Shown here piece after piece: positions 24,001 through 32,977 of a stretch of 64,000 nucleotides of DNA. The stretch is taken from assembly GCA_017893485.1 (NCBI GenBank), contig CM030360.1, forward strand, positions 2,510,501-2,574,500, read 5' to 3'. The notes beneath the pieces are model-generated. The model saw only the letters and a list, made by a program, of their open reading frames with translations. It was not told the DNA's origin and searched no databases. The stretch is from Hemerocallis citrina (taxonomy: Eukaryota > Streptophyta > Magnoliopsida > Asparagales > Asphodelaceae). The position numbers and the translations under genes were made by a program. The stretch's first letter is position 1. Every line of letters begins with the position of its first letter.

Positions 24001-25664
24001 AAAAATAAAAAATAAAGGTCGAACTGTAACTTTCAGGAAACCCAAGGGTGGTGCAAATTGGAATCTCGCCCAAAAAAATCTCAAGTAATAATAATGACTA
24101 GTATCAAACTAACATGAAAAAATAAACGCATGTTTATACTGCAAACTGCAGATGACAATAAAGTAAAGAAATAGTAGACATGTTGCCGACACAAGCACAA
24201 CCATTTTCCCTTAATATACAATAGATGATTAAGACGTGATAAGCATGTGCTTTGGTCCTTCATAATTATTGTCCATACTCCATACCATTATATTTAATCT
24301 CTCAATACATAATAATGACATCAACTTTCAATGAGTAAGACAAATAGATATGAAAAGCACATGCAATACGCATGAAAGGACACACTACCGATGTTCACAC
24401 AACCATAATCCAACTCCCTAATTGAATTAAGCTATACAAGCTCAATTTGATGAAAAAATGACGATGTTGGCATCTTTAACTAAGTTGCAAAGTTAGATTT
24501 GGTGATCTAGACTTATGAAAACTCTGGTCATGCAAAATATTGGCAAGAAAAGTAAACAATAACAATTGCAGCAAGAATAACCTGCCTGAAGCCGAGTTTT
24601 TATCGTATCAATAGGATACAGAGCTGTTTCAACGACAACTCCTGCAGTACCTCCCGCTATGATACCATCTAAGGAATACAAGTAAAACTTGTGTAAGCAC
24701 AACAAAACAAAGATTGATTGCAAATGAAAAACATCTAATTTATCTGTAAAAATATAAAATCCATGAAAAATATGAATTTTAATGGAAACCCGATTTCAAT
24801 GCAAACAATTAATAAGGTCCAAATTCACAAAAAAAAAATCCCCCACTCTACCATTACAAGTTTACAACTTCATAACAGGTGAGTCTGAGTGAATGCACGT
24901 AAAACTACATCTTTGTTAGGAACCCAGGAAAACTCACATTTAAAAGCTAGCGGTTAAAGGGAGGGAACCCAAGTTTATAACTACCCAACATTGGTTCCCC
25001 ATATAACCAATGTGAGACTAAATTTGGATCATAACATTCCACCACGCTTCCGTAACCCGCCGCCCTTGGCGGGATTCACTCTAGCGACACTGGCCCGGGC
25101 CGAACCTACCAGTAATTTTAATCCAGCCTCTAGGTAGCCCTTTCTGACTCTCGGCGGCTTTCACTCTAGCAACACCGGCCCAACCCGGGTCTACCAGTAA
25201 TTTTAATCCAACCACTAGAGTGAATTAAGAAGCATGGGGTTGGCTCTGATACCAATTGTTAGGAAGCCAGGAGAACTCTGGTTTCCCATATAACCGATGT
25301 GGGACTAAATTTGGATCATAACAATCTTTCTACCAACATTACAAAATTGCTGAACATTAGTGACTCTCAATACAAACAACCCAAACAAGCAACAATAACT
25401 ACGAAACAAAACACGAGCACTACACGTACCAAGTAAAACCCTGAAAAAGTCGAAGGGCTTGTCCTTCTCCATCGACACTGAAGCAAAAGGCTTCGCCTTT
25501 TCCACCTTATTGCTTCTAAATGCATCTAGAAAACCAAACCAACTGCATTAATCCATGATTTCAGTAGCTAATCCCAAAACCCTAACCCTAAAATACATAA
25601 AGGGAGTACCTTGCGAAATTGGACGAGGGTTTCTGCTGTCAATGGAGAGAATTGGAGTACTCAT
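12080..25664 (-). CDS. SAMC: S-adenosylmethionine carrier, mitochondrial carrier family (12 coding exons)
   Basis: Exons: 25664-25610, 25525-25430, 24668-24586, 23975-23899, 22085-21995, 21399-21346, 15278-15183, 15003-14914, 13487-13436, 13074-13013, 12925-12845, 12214-12080. They total 972 nt, 323 residues plus TGA, close to the roughly 325 residues I recall for Arabidopsis SAMC1. Three carrier repeats show signatures PIDTIK (69-74), PTEVVK (150-155) and PLDVLK (241-246). Landmarks include GGTAGVVVETALYPIDTIKT, LRDLPFDAVQFCIYEQ and GIGPRVLWIGIGGSIFFGVL. Plant SAMC proteins exchange S-adenosylmethionine for S-adenosylhomocysteine across plastid and mitochondrial inner membranes, supplying organellar methylation. 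The reading frame is intact and all phases agree. Intron 3 is GC-AG by frame; intron 6 (6067 bp) holds a LINE and intron 2 a TRIM. The start is the first ATG in phase, giving N-terminus MSTPILSID. The family is certain; SAM as substrate is inferred from similarity. Confidence 0.95.
13066..13178. repeat. 55-bp tandem duplication of the intron 9/exon 10 boundary
   Basis: 'ttattgcacc' at 13066 recurs at 13121, and the next about 45 bp also align. The first copy contains the real acceptor (minus TTTCAG before GTGCAATAA). The second has TTTCTG, so its AG is lost and it is probably not used as a splice site. Confidence 0.8.
15360..17235 (+). pseudogene. LINE ORF1 remnant
   Basis: The first part has 'FQVKVSGLPPYCDP', reminiscent of the DUF4283-type N-terminal region common in plant L1 ORF1. 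A Gly/Arg-rich stretch follows (GRGSFNNARSSGRRGSYNYG, about 15856-15915), likely nucleic-acid binding. A longer open segment runs 15850-16449, and acidic and Ser-rich parts continue to 17235. Several frameshifts are present. In intact L1 elements ORF1 protein coats the RNA; here only fragments remain. Confidence 0.6.
17243..20977 (+). pseudogene. LINE ORF2 remnant (endonuclease and reverse transcriptase)
   Basis: It starts with the APE-type endonuclease signature 'WNIKGLG' shortly after the ATG at 17243, then 'GDYNVI' and 'RGRMFTWTNN'. Reverse transcriptase blocks follow: 'SPGLDGIPVLFFQK' (about 18612), 'DFEKNYDKVD' (18990), 'GLRQGYPISSLLF' (19170) and the catalytic 'YADD' (about 19313). 'SYLGIPLRLGK'-type and zinc-binding 'CIFCDFHTETTKHMFINC' sequences lie near the end, which reads PVIHID and a stop. 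The order is canonical for plant L1, but stops and frameshifts are scattered throughout. Confidence 0.85.
24914..25323 (-). mobile_element. TRIM (miniature LTR retrotransposon) in intron 2 of the carrier gene
   Basis: This 410-bp element has terminal direct repeats 24914-25036 (123 bp) and 25257-25323 (67 bp), both starting TGTTAGGAA and ending GGATCATAACA. Perfect 5-bp target duplications ATCTT flank it (24909-24913 and 25324-25328). Inside the right repeat, on the minus strand, lies TGGTATCAGAGCC, the primer-binding site for initiator tRNA-Met, so the element runs in the same direction as the gene. The right (5') repeat lacks about 56 bp present in the left one. There is no coding capacity, as expected for TRIMs. 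Confidence 0.93.
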
Positions 25665-25830
25665 TCGCAAATTTGAAGAAATTTTGGGGAGCAAGAAATA
25701 AATGGGAAGAGAAAGGGTTTAAGAAGATGAGAAAGAACTGGCGAGAATTAGAAAGCGGGTTTGGTCCATTAAAGATAAGAACCCGACCCATTTGATTTGT
25801 TAAACAACTTTGAGCATCTGTAGTCGTTTA

Positions 25831-28800
25831 GGGTTGGCATTCGGGTTGGCCGGGCCGGGCCGGGTTGGACCCGCCCGGGTTGAAGGCTGACTTGGGCGGG
25901 TTCGTGTCGGGTCGGAGGGTTAACCGGGCCGTGTCAAAGTGGTGAAATCGCGACCCGCCCAACCCGTGAACCCTTTCGGGTCCAACCCGGGTCGGGTCGG
26001 GTCGCGGGTTGGCCCGGTTAGATAGAGAGTTAACATTTTTTTTACTTTAAAAAAAAGTAATTTTAATAATAATAATAAAATTGAAAGTCGTTATAATAAA
26101 ATAACATTAAAAATCTTAATAATAATAATAAGATTGAAAGAGTGAAATTGCCAAAAAAAAAGGATATATTATTCATATGATTTCAAGTTATACAAGTTTC
26201 ACACTTTGTAATAAGAAATAAAGATTTTTTACAAATTTGTTTTATACAATAACAAATTTCTTATATACAATTTCAATTTACTTCAATTTTCCTAATTCTA
26301 AATAACAAGCAAAGATTTAATACAATTTTTTATCTATTTACAATTGTCTTCAATTTGATGGCCTTCAATTTGTTGTGTTTGACTTGTTGTTGGTCTTGAA
26401 TTCTTCATTTTGGTTGCTATTGTTGTTGTTGTTGTTGTTGTTCTGGCGAGTTGCTTCCACTTGTGGACGTAGATAATGCTTTTTCCTTGTATCCTATCTT
26501 CAGCCTTCAGCCAGTCTTCTGTGCAAACGAGCATCTCTAACGATTGGGACTTTAAGCGATTCCTGTAATCAGTTAGAACCCTGCCACTTGTAGAAAATGC
26601 ACTTTCAGAAGCAACTGTAGAGATAGAAGGAGTTAGTAGATCTTTAGCCATATATTTAAGAATACTATAAGTGTGTTCATGGTCCTTCCACCATTGTAAA
26701 ATATTTAGTGAAGAACTAAAAGACTCGGAATTTTGTAGGTTATACCAATTTAATTCATTTGGTTGATTAGTCTTAGAATTTTTTGATTGAATTTGTGCAA
26801 GTAAATTAAATGTTCTATCATCAAATTTACTCTTATCCTCACCTTTAGAAGTAGCATAAGAAGAACTAACTACAGAAGTTGTACTACTAGAAACAAAAGA
26901 TCTATCAAAATAATCAGACAAGTTATTTAATGTAGATTCAAATTTAACTAAAAAAGAAGCGCAATCAATTTCAGAATCATCATCCCCAAGTAAATTATAA
27001 AAACATTTCAATCAAACTCTTCGTACAATCTAATTTGATATGAGGATCCATAACTGTAGCAACGCAATACAACATAGTAGGAGGATTAAAATACTTCAAA
27101 AATTTTGTATATGTAGGTTTGACAATATCACCAACAAAAGCATCATCAAACATTTCTTTAAAAGTTTGCCTCATAGTAACTATTGAAATAAAAATGCTAC
27201 TAGAAGTGGATTCATATGATTTTGAAAATTTGAAAGTTGCGGTTTTAAAATGTTCTAAAAATTTCAACAAAGATTCGGCATAATACCAATCGGGGGGAGT
27301 CATTTCAAAATTTGGCATATTTTTTACGATATAAAAATCATTTATACATGCTTTATGTTCGGTAACAACATGTAGTAAATCAAAAGTAGAGTTTCATCGG
27401 TGTTTAACATTCTTTGAACATTTTCTAAAATGTACATTTGAAATTCTACACCAATTTTTTCTTTCTTGAAATACATGCCACTTAATGCAATAAAATGTTC
27501 ACAATTTCTAATTTTAAGTATATATGGATCGGCTATTTTTAATGCATCTTGAACACATAAATTTAAAATATGACATGCACACCTATATGAAAAATATTGT
27601 CAGATGGAGGGTTTAATGTGGTTTTTAAAATACTAATTGATGCATTGTTGTTAAATGCATTATCAAAACTAATACACATAATTTTATTGCGAATATGAAA
27701 AACATCACAAATTTCTAAAATATGGTTTGCTATTTCAATGACACTATGGGGATAGGGCAACGCGGCAAGTGATATGATTCTTTTGTCCAATCATTGTCGA
27801 TCCAATGACAGGTTATTCACATCATTTGAATATTGTTGCAACCCGTCCAACAATCCGAAGTTAAACTCCATAAAATTGCAATTAACGCGTCCTTCATTTC
27901 ACGGTATATTTTAAAACAATCCGGTTTGCAAGTATTTCTAGGGATTCTTCTAAAATGAGGGTTTAAGGCGGTTTGATTAAAATTTTCCAAGTCCCTACTC
28001 TCGGGATAGGAAAATGGTAACTCTTCCTTTATTACTAATCGGGCCATTTTCTGACAAGCAAGATCGGGATCATAAGGGTGGCTATCAACTAGATCGTTCC
28101 TAGAGTGGATTTTTTGTTGGCCGGGTAGGTCAACAAGAAGTTCTTTATGCAAACTTAGGATGTGTCGCTTAATTGTACCTATGCCCTCACCCCTCTTCCA
28201 TTTGTATTGCTTAGAACATATTTTACAAACTTTCAAACCTACACCCGGTGTTTTTTCGTCCGGGATATAATCGTAAAATTTATGTCAATCACTACTTTCC
28301 CCTCTAGTTTTCCTACCACTAGGGGGTTGTGTTGTTTCGGTTGCTTGTTGTTGTGGTTCTTCTTCTAATTGTATGTCTCCTACAAACTCATCGTGTGTAC
28401 CCCATTGTTGGGTAGGAGGATCATGGTACTCTTCGGCGAGCTCACTATGTGGGACAAATGGTGGCCTACGGGAAGTGCCGGTGGAATCTCACTCACTTTG
28501 GCTACGACCGCTACCCCATGATCTAGACATGTTTATATGTAGTAGTGTATGTAAAAAAAACTACACAATGTAAGGGCGATAAGTTACCCAAAAAAATCTA
28601 GAAAACAAGAGGGGTGTGAGAGAGAAGATCAAAAAACCAACAAACAAACAAGATACCAAAATTATAACTACAAAAAAAATAAAAATTGAAGAAGAGGGAT
28701 ATGAAATTTTGATATCGTTCACCGTGGATACTTGTATATAAAAAAATCCGTGAAAATAAGAATAGAAGTAGAAGTAGAAATCCGGAATTGAAGACTCGAG

Positions 28801-29420
28801 GAGAGCTTGGAGGAGAGTTGAAGACTTGATCACTTGGAGTTGGAGGAAAGTTGAAGAATTGAAGACGTTGTTGAATTTTGAGTTCGATACGATCGGAATT
28901 TGATCGTGTATATGTCTTGCTACCTTATTTGTTCAATTGTTCACAAATTGAAATGAATTGAGTAATAATAGTAGAGAGAGTAAGAGAATAAGGTGTGATT
29001 TTTTTGTTTGAGTTTTGGGGATATTTATAGGGTTAAAATAAAAAAAAGCAAAAAAAAAAACACAAAAAACCACCAAAAACGGCTAGAAGAGCCATTGCCA
29101 ACGGCTCTGGTAAACAGTAACGGTCTTGCGACCGTTGGACCCGCGGGTCAACATTCGACCCAGAGCGGGTGGAACGTTTGACCCGTACGAGTCAAACGGT
29201 TCGCAATCCGCGGGTCGACCCGCGAGTTGGCGGGCGGGTTGGCCTCCTTTTCATGGGTTACCGGGCCGGCTTATATGGGTTGGCTTCGGTGTTTTCGTGA
29301 CCCGGGTCGACCCGTTAATGTTAACGGATTCGACCCGAACCCAAACCGGGGTTTCACGGGCTGGGTTAAACAGGCGGGTCGCGGGCGGTTTGCGGGTCGA
29401 CCCGACCCGTTTGCCATCCC
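25831..29420 (-). mobile_element. hAT-superfamily DNA transposon, 3590 bp
   Basis: The ends are imperfect inverted repeats: GGGTTGGCATTCGGGTTGG on the left and GGGATGGCAAACGGGTCGG on the right (reverse strand). The 8-bp flanks GTCGTTTA and TTCGTTGA agree at 6 of 8 positions; compared with the other MITE end, each carries one change from GTCGTTGA. Subterminal regions (25850-26020 and 29120-29410) are dense in 'gggtcgggtcggg' motifs, as expected for transposase-binding repeats. A decayed transposase gene lies on the minus strand. Confidence 0.85.
26334..28531 (-). pseudogene. hAT transposase remnant (BED finger to dimerisation domain)
   Basis: An ATG at 28531 begins MSRSWGSGRSQSE and meets a stop at once; the frame continues to a BED-type zinc finger (CKICSKQYKW ... 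IKRHILSLH, about 28232-28140). Catalytic-domain pieces follow: TSDCWTG, FDNAFNNNASI and an RNase-H-like middle part with stops and frameshifts. The C-terminal hAT dimerisation domain is well preserved (LNILQWWKDHEHTYSILKYM, then STVASESAFSTSGRVLTDYR; about 26660-26520). At least two nonsense codons and several frame breaks make it non-functional. RICESLEEPER/Tip100-like plant hATs are the nearest recognisable relatives. Confidence 0.85.
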
Positions 29421-29878
29421 TTCGTTGAGACCCAGTTTTTGGGTATTTGGCAAATGAAAATGAGAAATATAGCTTTGCGCTGCAGTCGTCGACTGCCAAT
29501 TTTTTTATTTTATTTTTTGAAATTAAAGGACAAACGGGAAATGTTCTCCCATCCATCGAGAAAAAAAATTAAATGGAAGTTTTGTTTCTACCTGAAAAAT
29601 GGACCGGTCCCGTTCGACCTTTTAAAAAAAAAATCAAAGGACGGATTAATCCATCGTCCGATAAGTTTGAAAGAAAAAAAAAATCTTTTAGACGAAAGAT
29701 AATGTTTCGTCCGATCTCTCCGATAAAAAATCATCTTTCGTTAGCTATATTTTGGCAATTGTCATTTCGGCTGCCAAATATAGCCGACTACTGTAGCGAC
29801 GAAACCTAAAATTTGGGTATTTGGCCAACGACCTTTTTTGCCAAATTTTGGCAAAATGGCCAACGACTGCAGATGCTC

Positions 29879-30121
29879 TTAGAGGGCTTTTTGCAATTAG
29901 GTCCTCAATTAATTGTTATATATAAAACTTTAGTCAGGTTGGATTTGGATTTGATCTGACCCGACCCGGCCCGAAAGGCACTCATTTAAAATGATCTCAA
30001 AGTTGGTAACAATTCAAAAAAAAAAAAATGCTATATTATCAATTTGTTTAGATTGGGATTTTCAGCTCTGTGTTAAAAGTTGAGATATTGAAAAAAAAAG
30101 TTGTATTTTGAGTGCATGGTT
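29879..30121. other. spacer between MITE and copy C LTR
   Basis: Short A+T-rich sequence; nothing recognisable. Confidence 0.5.
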
Positions 30122-30700
30122 TGTGATGCGGTTTGTTTTTGGGGGGTGTGGATGCACTAGGTGTGAGTTCTTCTCCATTTGTTTTAGTGGAGGAAGCCTT
30201 GGTGCGGACGGTGGCACCGACCCTCAGCCAGGGGGAATGGTTCGGGAGTAGACGTGAGTAGGGCGGAGATTGGAGGCTCGGCTCGGATCCGGAGTCTCGT
30301 GTACCTGCACACGGTCTAGGAACATTGGGGTTGGTCCTGGTGGCAGACCCTCCGACGATCTAGTCAGCTACTGAAAGAGAGTAACAGTAACTAGGTTTTT
30401 AGAAGGAAAAGCTGGATCACCTTGAAAAGGGGTAGAGGGTCTGGTATTTATAGGAGAAGAAAACTGGGTCTGGACGCGTTTGGGGTTGGGTTTGGACCTG
30501 GTTGCTTGTGGGCCTCACGTGGCAGAAGCCCAAGCGGTATATGGCTGATGTGGCGTGGGCCCGGGGTGGTTTTTAGGGCTGACGTGGCGGAGACCTGGGT
30601 GGTTTCCAAGCTGACGTGGCAGACCCGGATGATCCGGCGGTGCACGCTCTTCGAGGGGATCCTGTGGCCCAGGAGGGGCCATGTCATCTGACCCAAATCA
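30122..30700 (-). repeat. 3' LTR of Tat copy C
   Basis: On the minus strand it starts TGATTTGGGTCAGATG at 30700 and ends about 30122 with GCATCACA. It is 579 bp, with a TATAAATA box at 30452-30445. A polypurine tract abuts it at 30719-30701. Its sequence is only distantly similar to the LTRs of copy A and element N, so copy C is another subfamily. The left boundary could be off by 2 bp. Confidence 0.75.
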
Positions 30701-30719
30701 GGAGCCCCCCACTCCTAGA
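30701..30719 (-). other. polypurine tract of copy C
   Basis: TCTAGGAGTGGGGGGCTCC on the minus strand, directly before the LTR. Confidence 0.8.
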
Positions 30720-30889
30720 GGGCTGGGTGACCCAGCCGTGTGGGAGTGGTCCTTTGCCTCTGTAGGAAGAGCAGGGTGGTGTGTATGGCGAGGAATAGGG
30801 TCTGTATCTTCCAGAAGAGGCCAGGGCGGTAGGGTGAAGGGATCCCCTATTGGAGTCGTGCGGAGTGCTGGGCGTATAAGAGTCGGAGC

Positions 30890-31540
30890 TCGGTTTGTCG
30901 AGCGTTGAGGGTCGGTGGACGAGCCCCTCGTTTGTTGGAAAAGCGCGGGGGCATCGAGATCTGTTGAGTAGGGGCTCGCTTAGCCGAGCGTAGAGGGCTG
31001 GTGGACGAGCTCCTCACTTGTTGGAAAAGCAAGGGGATGTCGAGATCTGTCGAGTAGGGGCTCGCTTGTCAATCGTCGAGGGTCGGTAGACGAGTTCCTC
31101 GCTTGTTGGAAAAGCAAGGGGACGTCGAAATCTGTCGAGTAGGGGCTCGCTTGTCGATCGTCGAGGGTCGATAGACGAGCCCCTCCATTGTTTGGAAAAG
31201 CAAGGGGACGTCGAGATCTGTCGAGTAGGGGCTCGCTTAGCCGGGCGTCGAGGGTCGGTGGACGAGCCCCCACTTGTTGGAAAAGCAAGGGGACGTCGAG
31301 ATCTGTCGAGTAGGGGCTCGCTTGTCGATCGTCGAGGATTGGTAGACGAGCTCCTCCCTTGTTGGAAAAGCAAGGGGACATCGAGATCTGTCAAGTAGGG
31401 GCTCGCTTAGCTGAGCATCGAGTGTCGGTGATCGAGCCCCCCACTTATTGGAAAAGCAAGGGGACGTCGAGATCTGCCGAGTAGGGGGTCTTCTTGCCGA
31501 GCGTCGAGGGTCGGTAGACGAGCCCCTCACTTGTTTAGAA
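30890..31540. repeat. tandem array of about 86-bp units (copy C)
   Basis: About eight units are marked by 'ttggaaaagcaaggggacgt', spaced 85-87 bp. Each contains 'tcgagatctgtcgagtaggg'. The array lies between the antisense gene promoter and the LTR. Confidence 0.9.
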
Positions 31541-32640
31541 AGAGGAGGATTTTAGGGTTCGCAGTGCCATCCAAGTTCCGAGCTTCCTGTTGAATAGAGG
31601 AGGATTTTGGGGCTCGCAGTGCCATCCGAGCTCCGAGCCTCCTGTTGAACAGAGGGGGATTTTGGGGCTCACGGTGCCATCCGAGCTCCGAGCCTCCTGT
31701 TGAAGAGAGGAGGATTTTTGGGGCTCGCGGTGCCATCCGAGCTTCGAGCCTTCTGTAGAACAGAGAAGGATTTTGGGGCTCGCGGTGTCATCCGAGCTCC
31801 GAGCCCCCAAAACTTGTTGGAGCTTCAAAGTGGTTTGTCGTCGGTGGGACGGTACATTGGTAATGGCGGCCAAATGGAATCTAATGATTTCATTTCATTT
31901 AATGCTTGGGGTATAGAAGCTTCTGTGGCTCGTGGTGACATCCGAGCTTCGAGCCTCCTGTTGAATAGAGGAGGATTTTGGGGCTCGCGCTTCCATCCGA
32001 GCTCCAAGTCTCCTATTGAATGGAGGAGGATTTTGGGGCTCGTGGTTCCATCTGAGCTCCGAGCCTCCTGTGAAAATAGAGGAGGACTTTGGGGCTCGCG
32101 GTGCCATCCGAGCTCTGAGCCTCCTGTGACATAGAGAGCACTTTGGGGCTCGCGGTGCCATCTGAGCTCCGAGCCTTCGGTGAAGATAGAGGAGGACTTT
32201 GCGGCTCGCGGTGCCATCCGAGCGTCGAGCCTCCCGTGAAATAGAGGAGGACTTTGGGGCTCGCGGTACCATCCGAGCTCCGAGCCTCTTGTGAAAATAG
32301 AGGACTTTGGGGCTCGCAGTGCCATCCGAGCTCCGAGCCTCCTGTAAAATAGAGAGCACTTTGGGGCTCGCGGTGCCATCCGAGCTCCGAGCCTTCGGTG
32401 AAGATAGAGGAGGACTTTGGATCTCGCGGTGCCATCCGAGCGTCGAGCCTCCCGTGAAATAGAGGAGGACTTTGGGGCTCGCAGTACCATCCGAGCTCCG
32501 AGCCTCTTGCGAAAATAGAGGAGGACTTTCGGGCTCGCGGTGCTATCCGAACTCCGAGCCTCCTGTGTAATAGAGGAGGACCTTGGGGCTCGCAGTGTTA
32601 TTCGAGCGTCGAGCCTCCCGACTTGAAAAGCCGGCTTGTT
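31541..32640. repeat. tandem array of 57-60-bp units (copy C)
   Basis: About 18 units read 'ggggctcgcggtgccatccg' then 'agctccgagcc' and 'gaggaggactt'. A unique stretch (31809-31915) interrupts them. The same core 'ggctcgcggtgctatccga' forms the 54-bp array at 50340-50510 on the other side of the antisense gene. Confidence 0.9.
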
Positions 32641-32795
32641 GGAAAAGCCTGGGGGCATTGGGGTAATTTTGTGTTGATTGCTGACGTCATGCGCGCAAGA
32701 ATCGAAGCAACGTTAGATCTTAGCGGCCATTAGATCTTGATGTTAGATCCAATGGCCAGATCTTTTCGCGAAAATCGAAGGGTCTTTTTCTCCAT

Positions 32796-32802
32796 TATAA
32801 AT
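32796..32802 (+). promoter_or_regulatory. TATA box of antisense gene, copy C
   Basis: TATAAAT is followed within a few bases by a C-rich tract (ccccccctcccccctcccc) and a CT-rich leader to a putative splice donor (cttcag before gttagt, about 32943). This is the clearest example of the promoter arrangement seen in all three antisense genes. Confidence 0.65.
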
Positions 32803-32977
32803 CACCCCCCTCCCCCCTCCCCCCTCCCCACGTTTCTTTCTTTCATTTCGTTTCTTTTATTTTTCACCTTTCAAGGACAGGGTTTCTTACTTGCCGTCGG
32901 CGACCTTTTTCCGGTGATTTTCCCGTAAGCGCGATACTTCAGGTTAGTATTTCTGACTCGTAATTTCGCTCTCTCAG

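Larger units (their letters stand above)
25812..29878. mobile_element. MITE split by a hAT element
   Basis: The left terminal inverted repeat GAGCATCTGTAGTCGTT (25812-25828) matches the right end read in reverse, GAGCATCTGCAGTCGTT (29878-29862). The rest of the MITE lies at 29421-29878. Flanking triplets are TTT on the left and TTA on the right, compatible with a decayed TWA target site as in PIF/Harbinger elements, but the superfamily is not proven. The element without the hAT is about 480 bp. Confidence 0.75.

Noticed and set aside
31825..32658. 277-residue minus-strand ORF in the 57-60-bp array
   Set aside because: Same reason: repeated, low-complexity translation of a tandem array, open in several frames.
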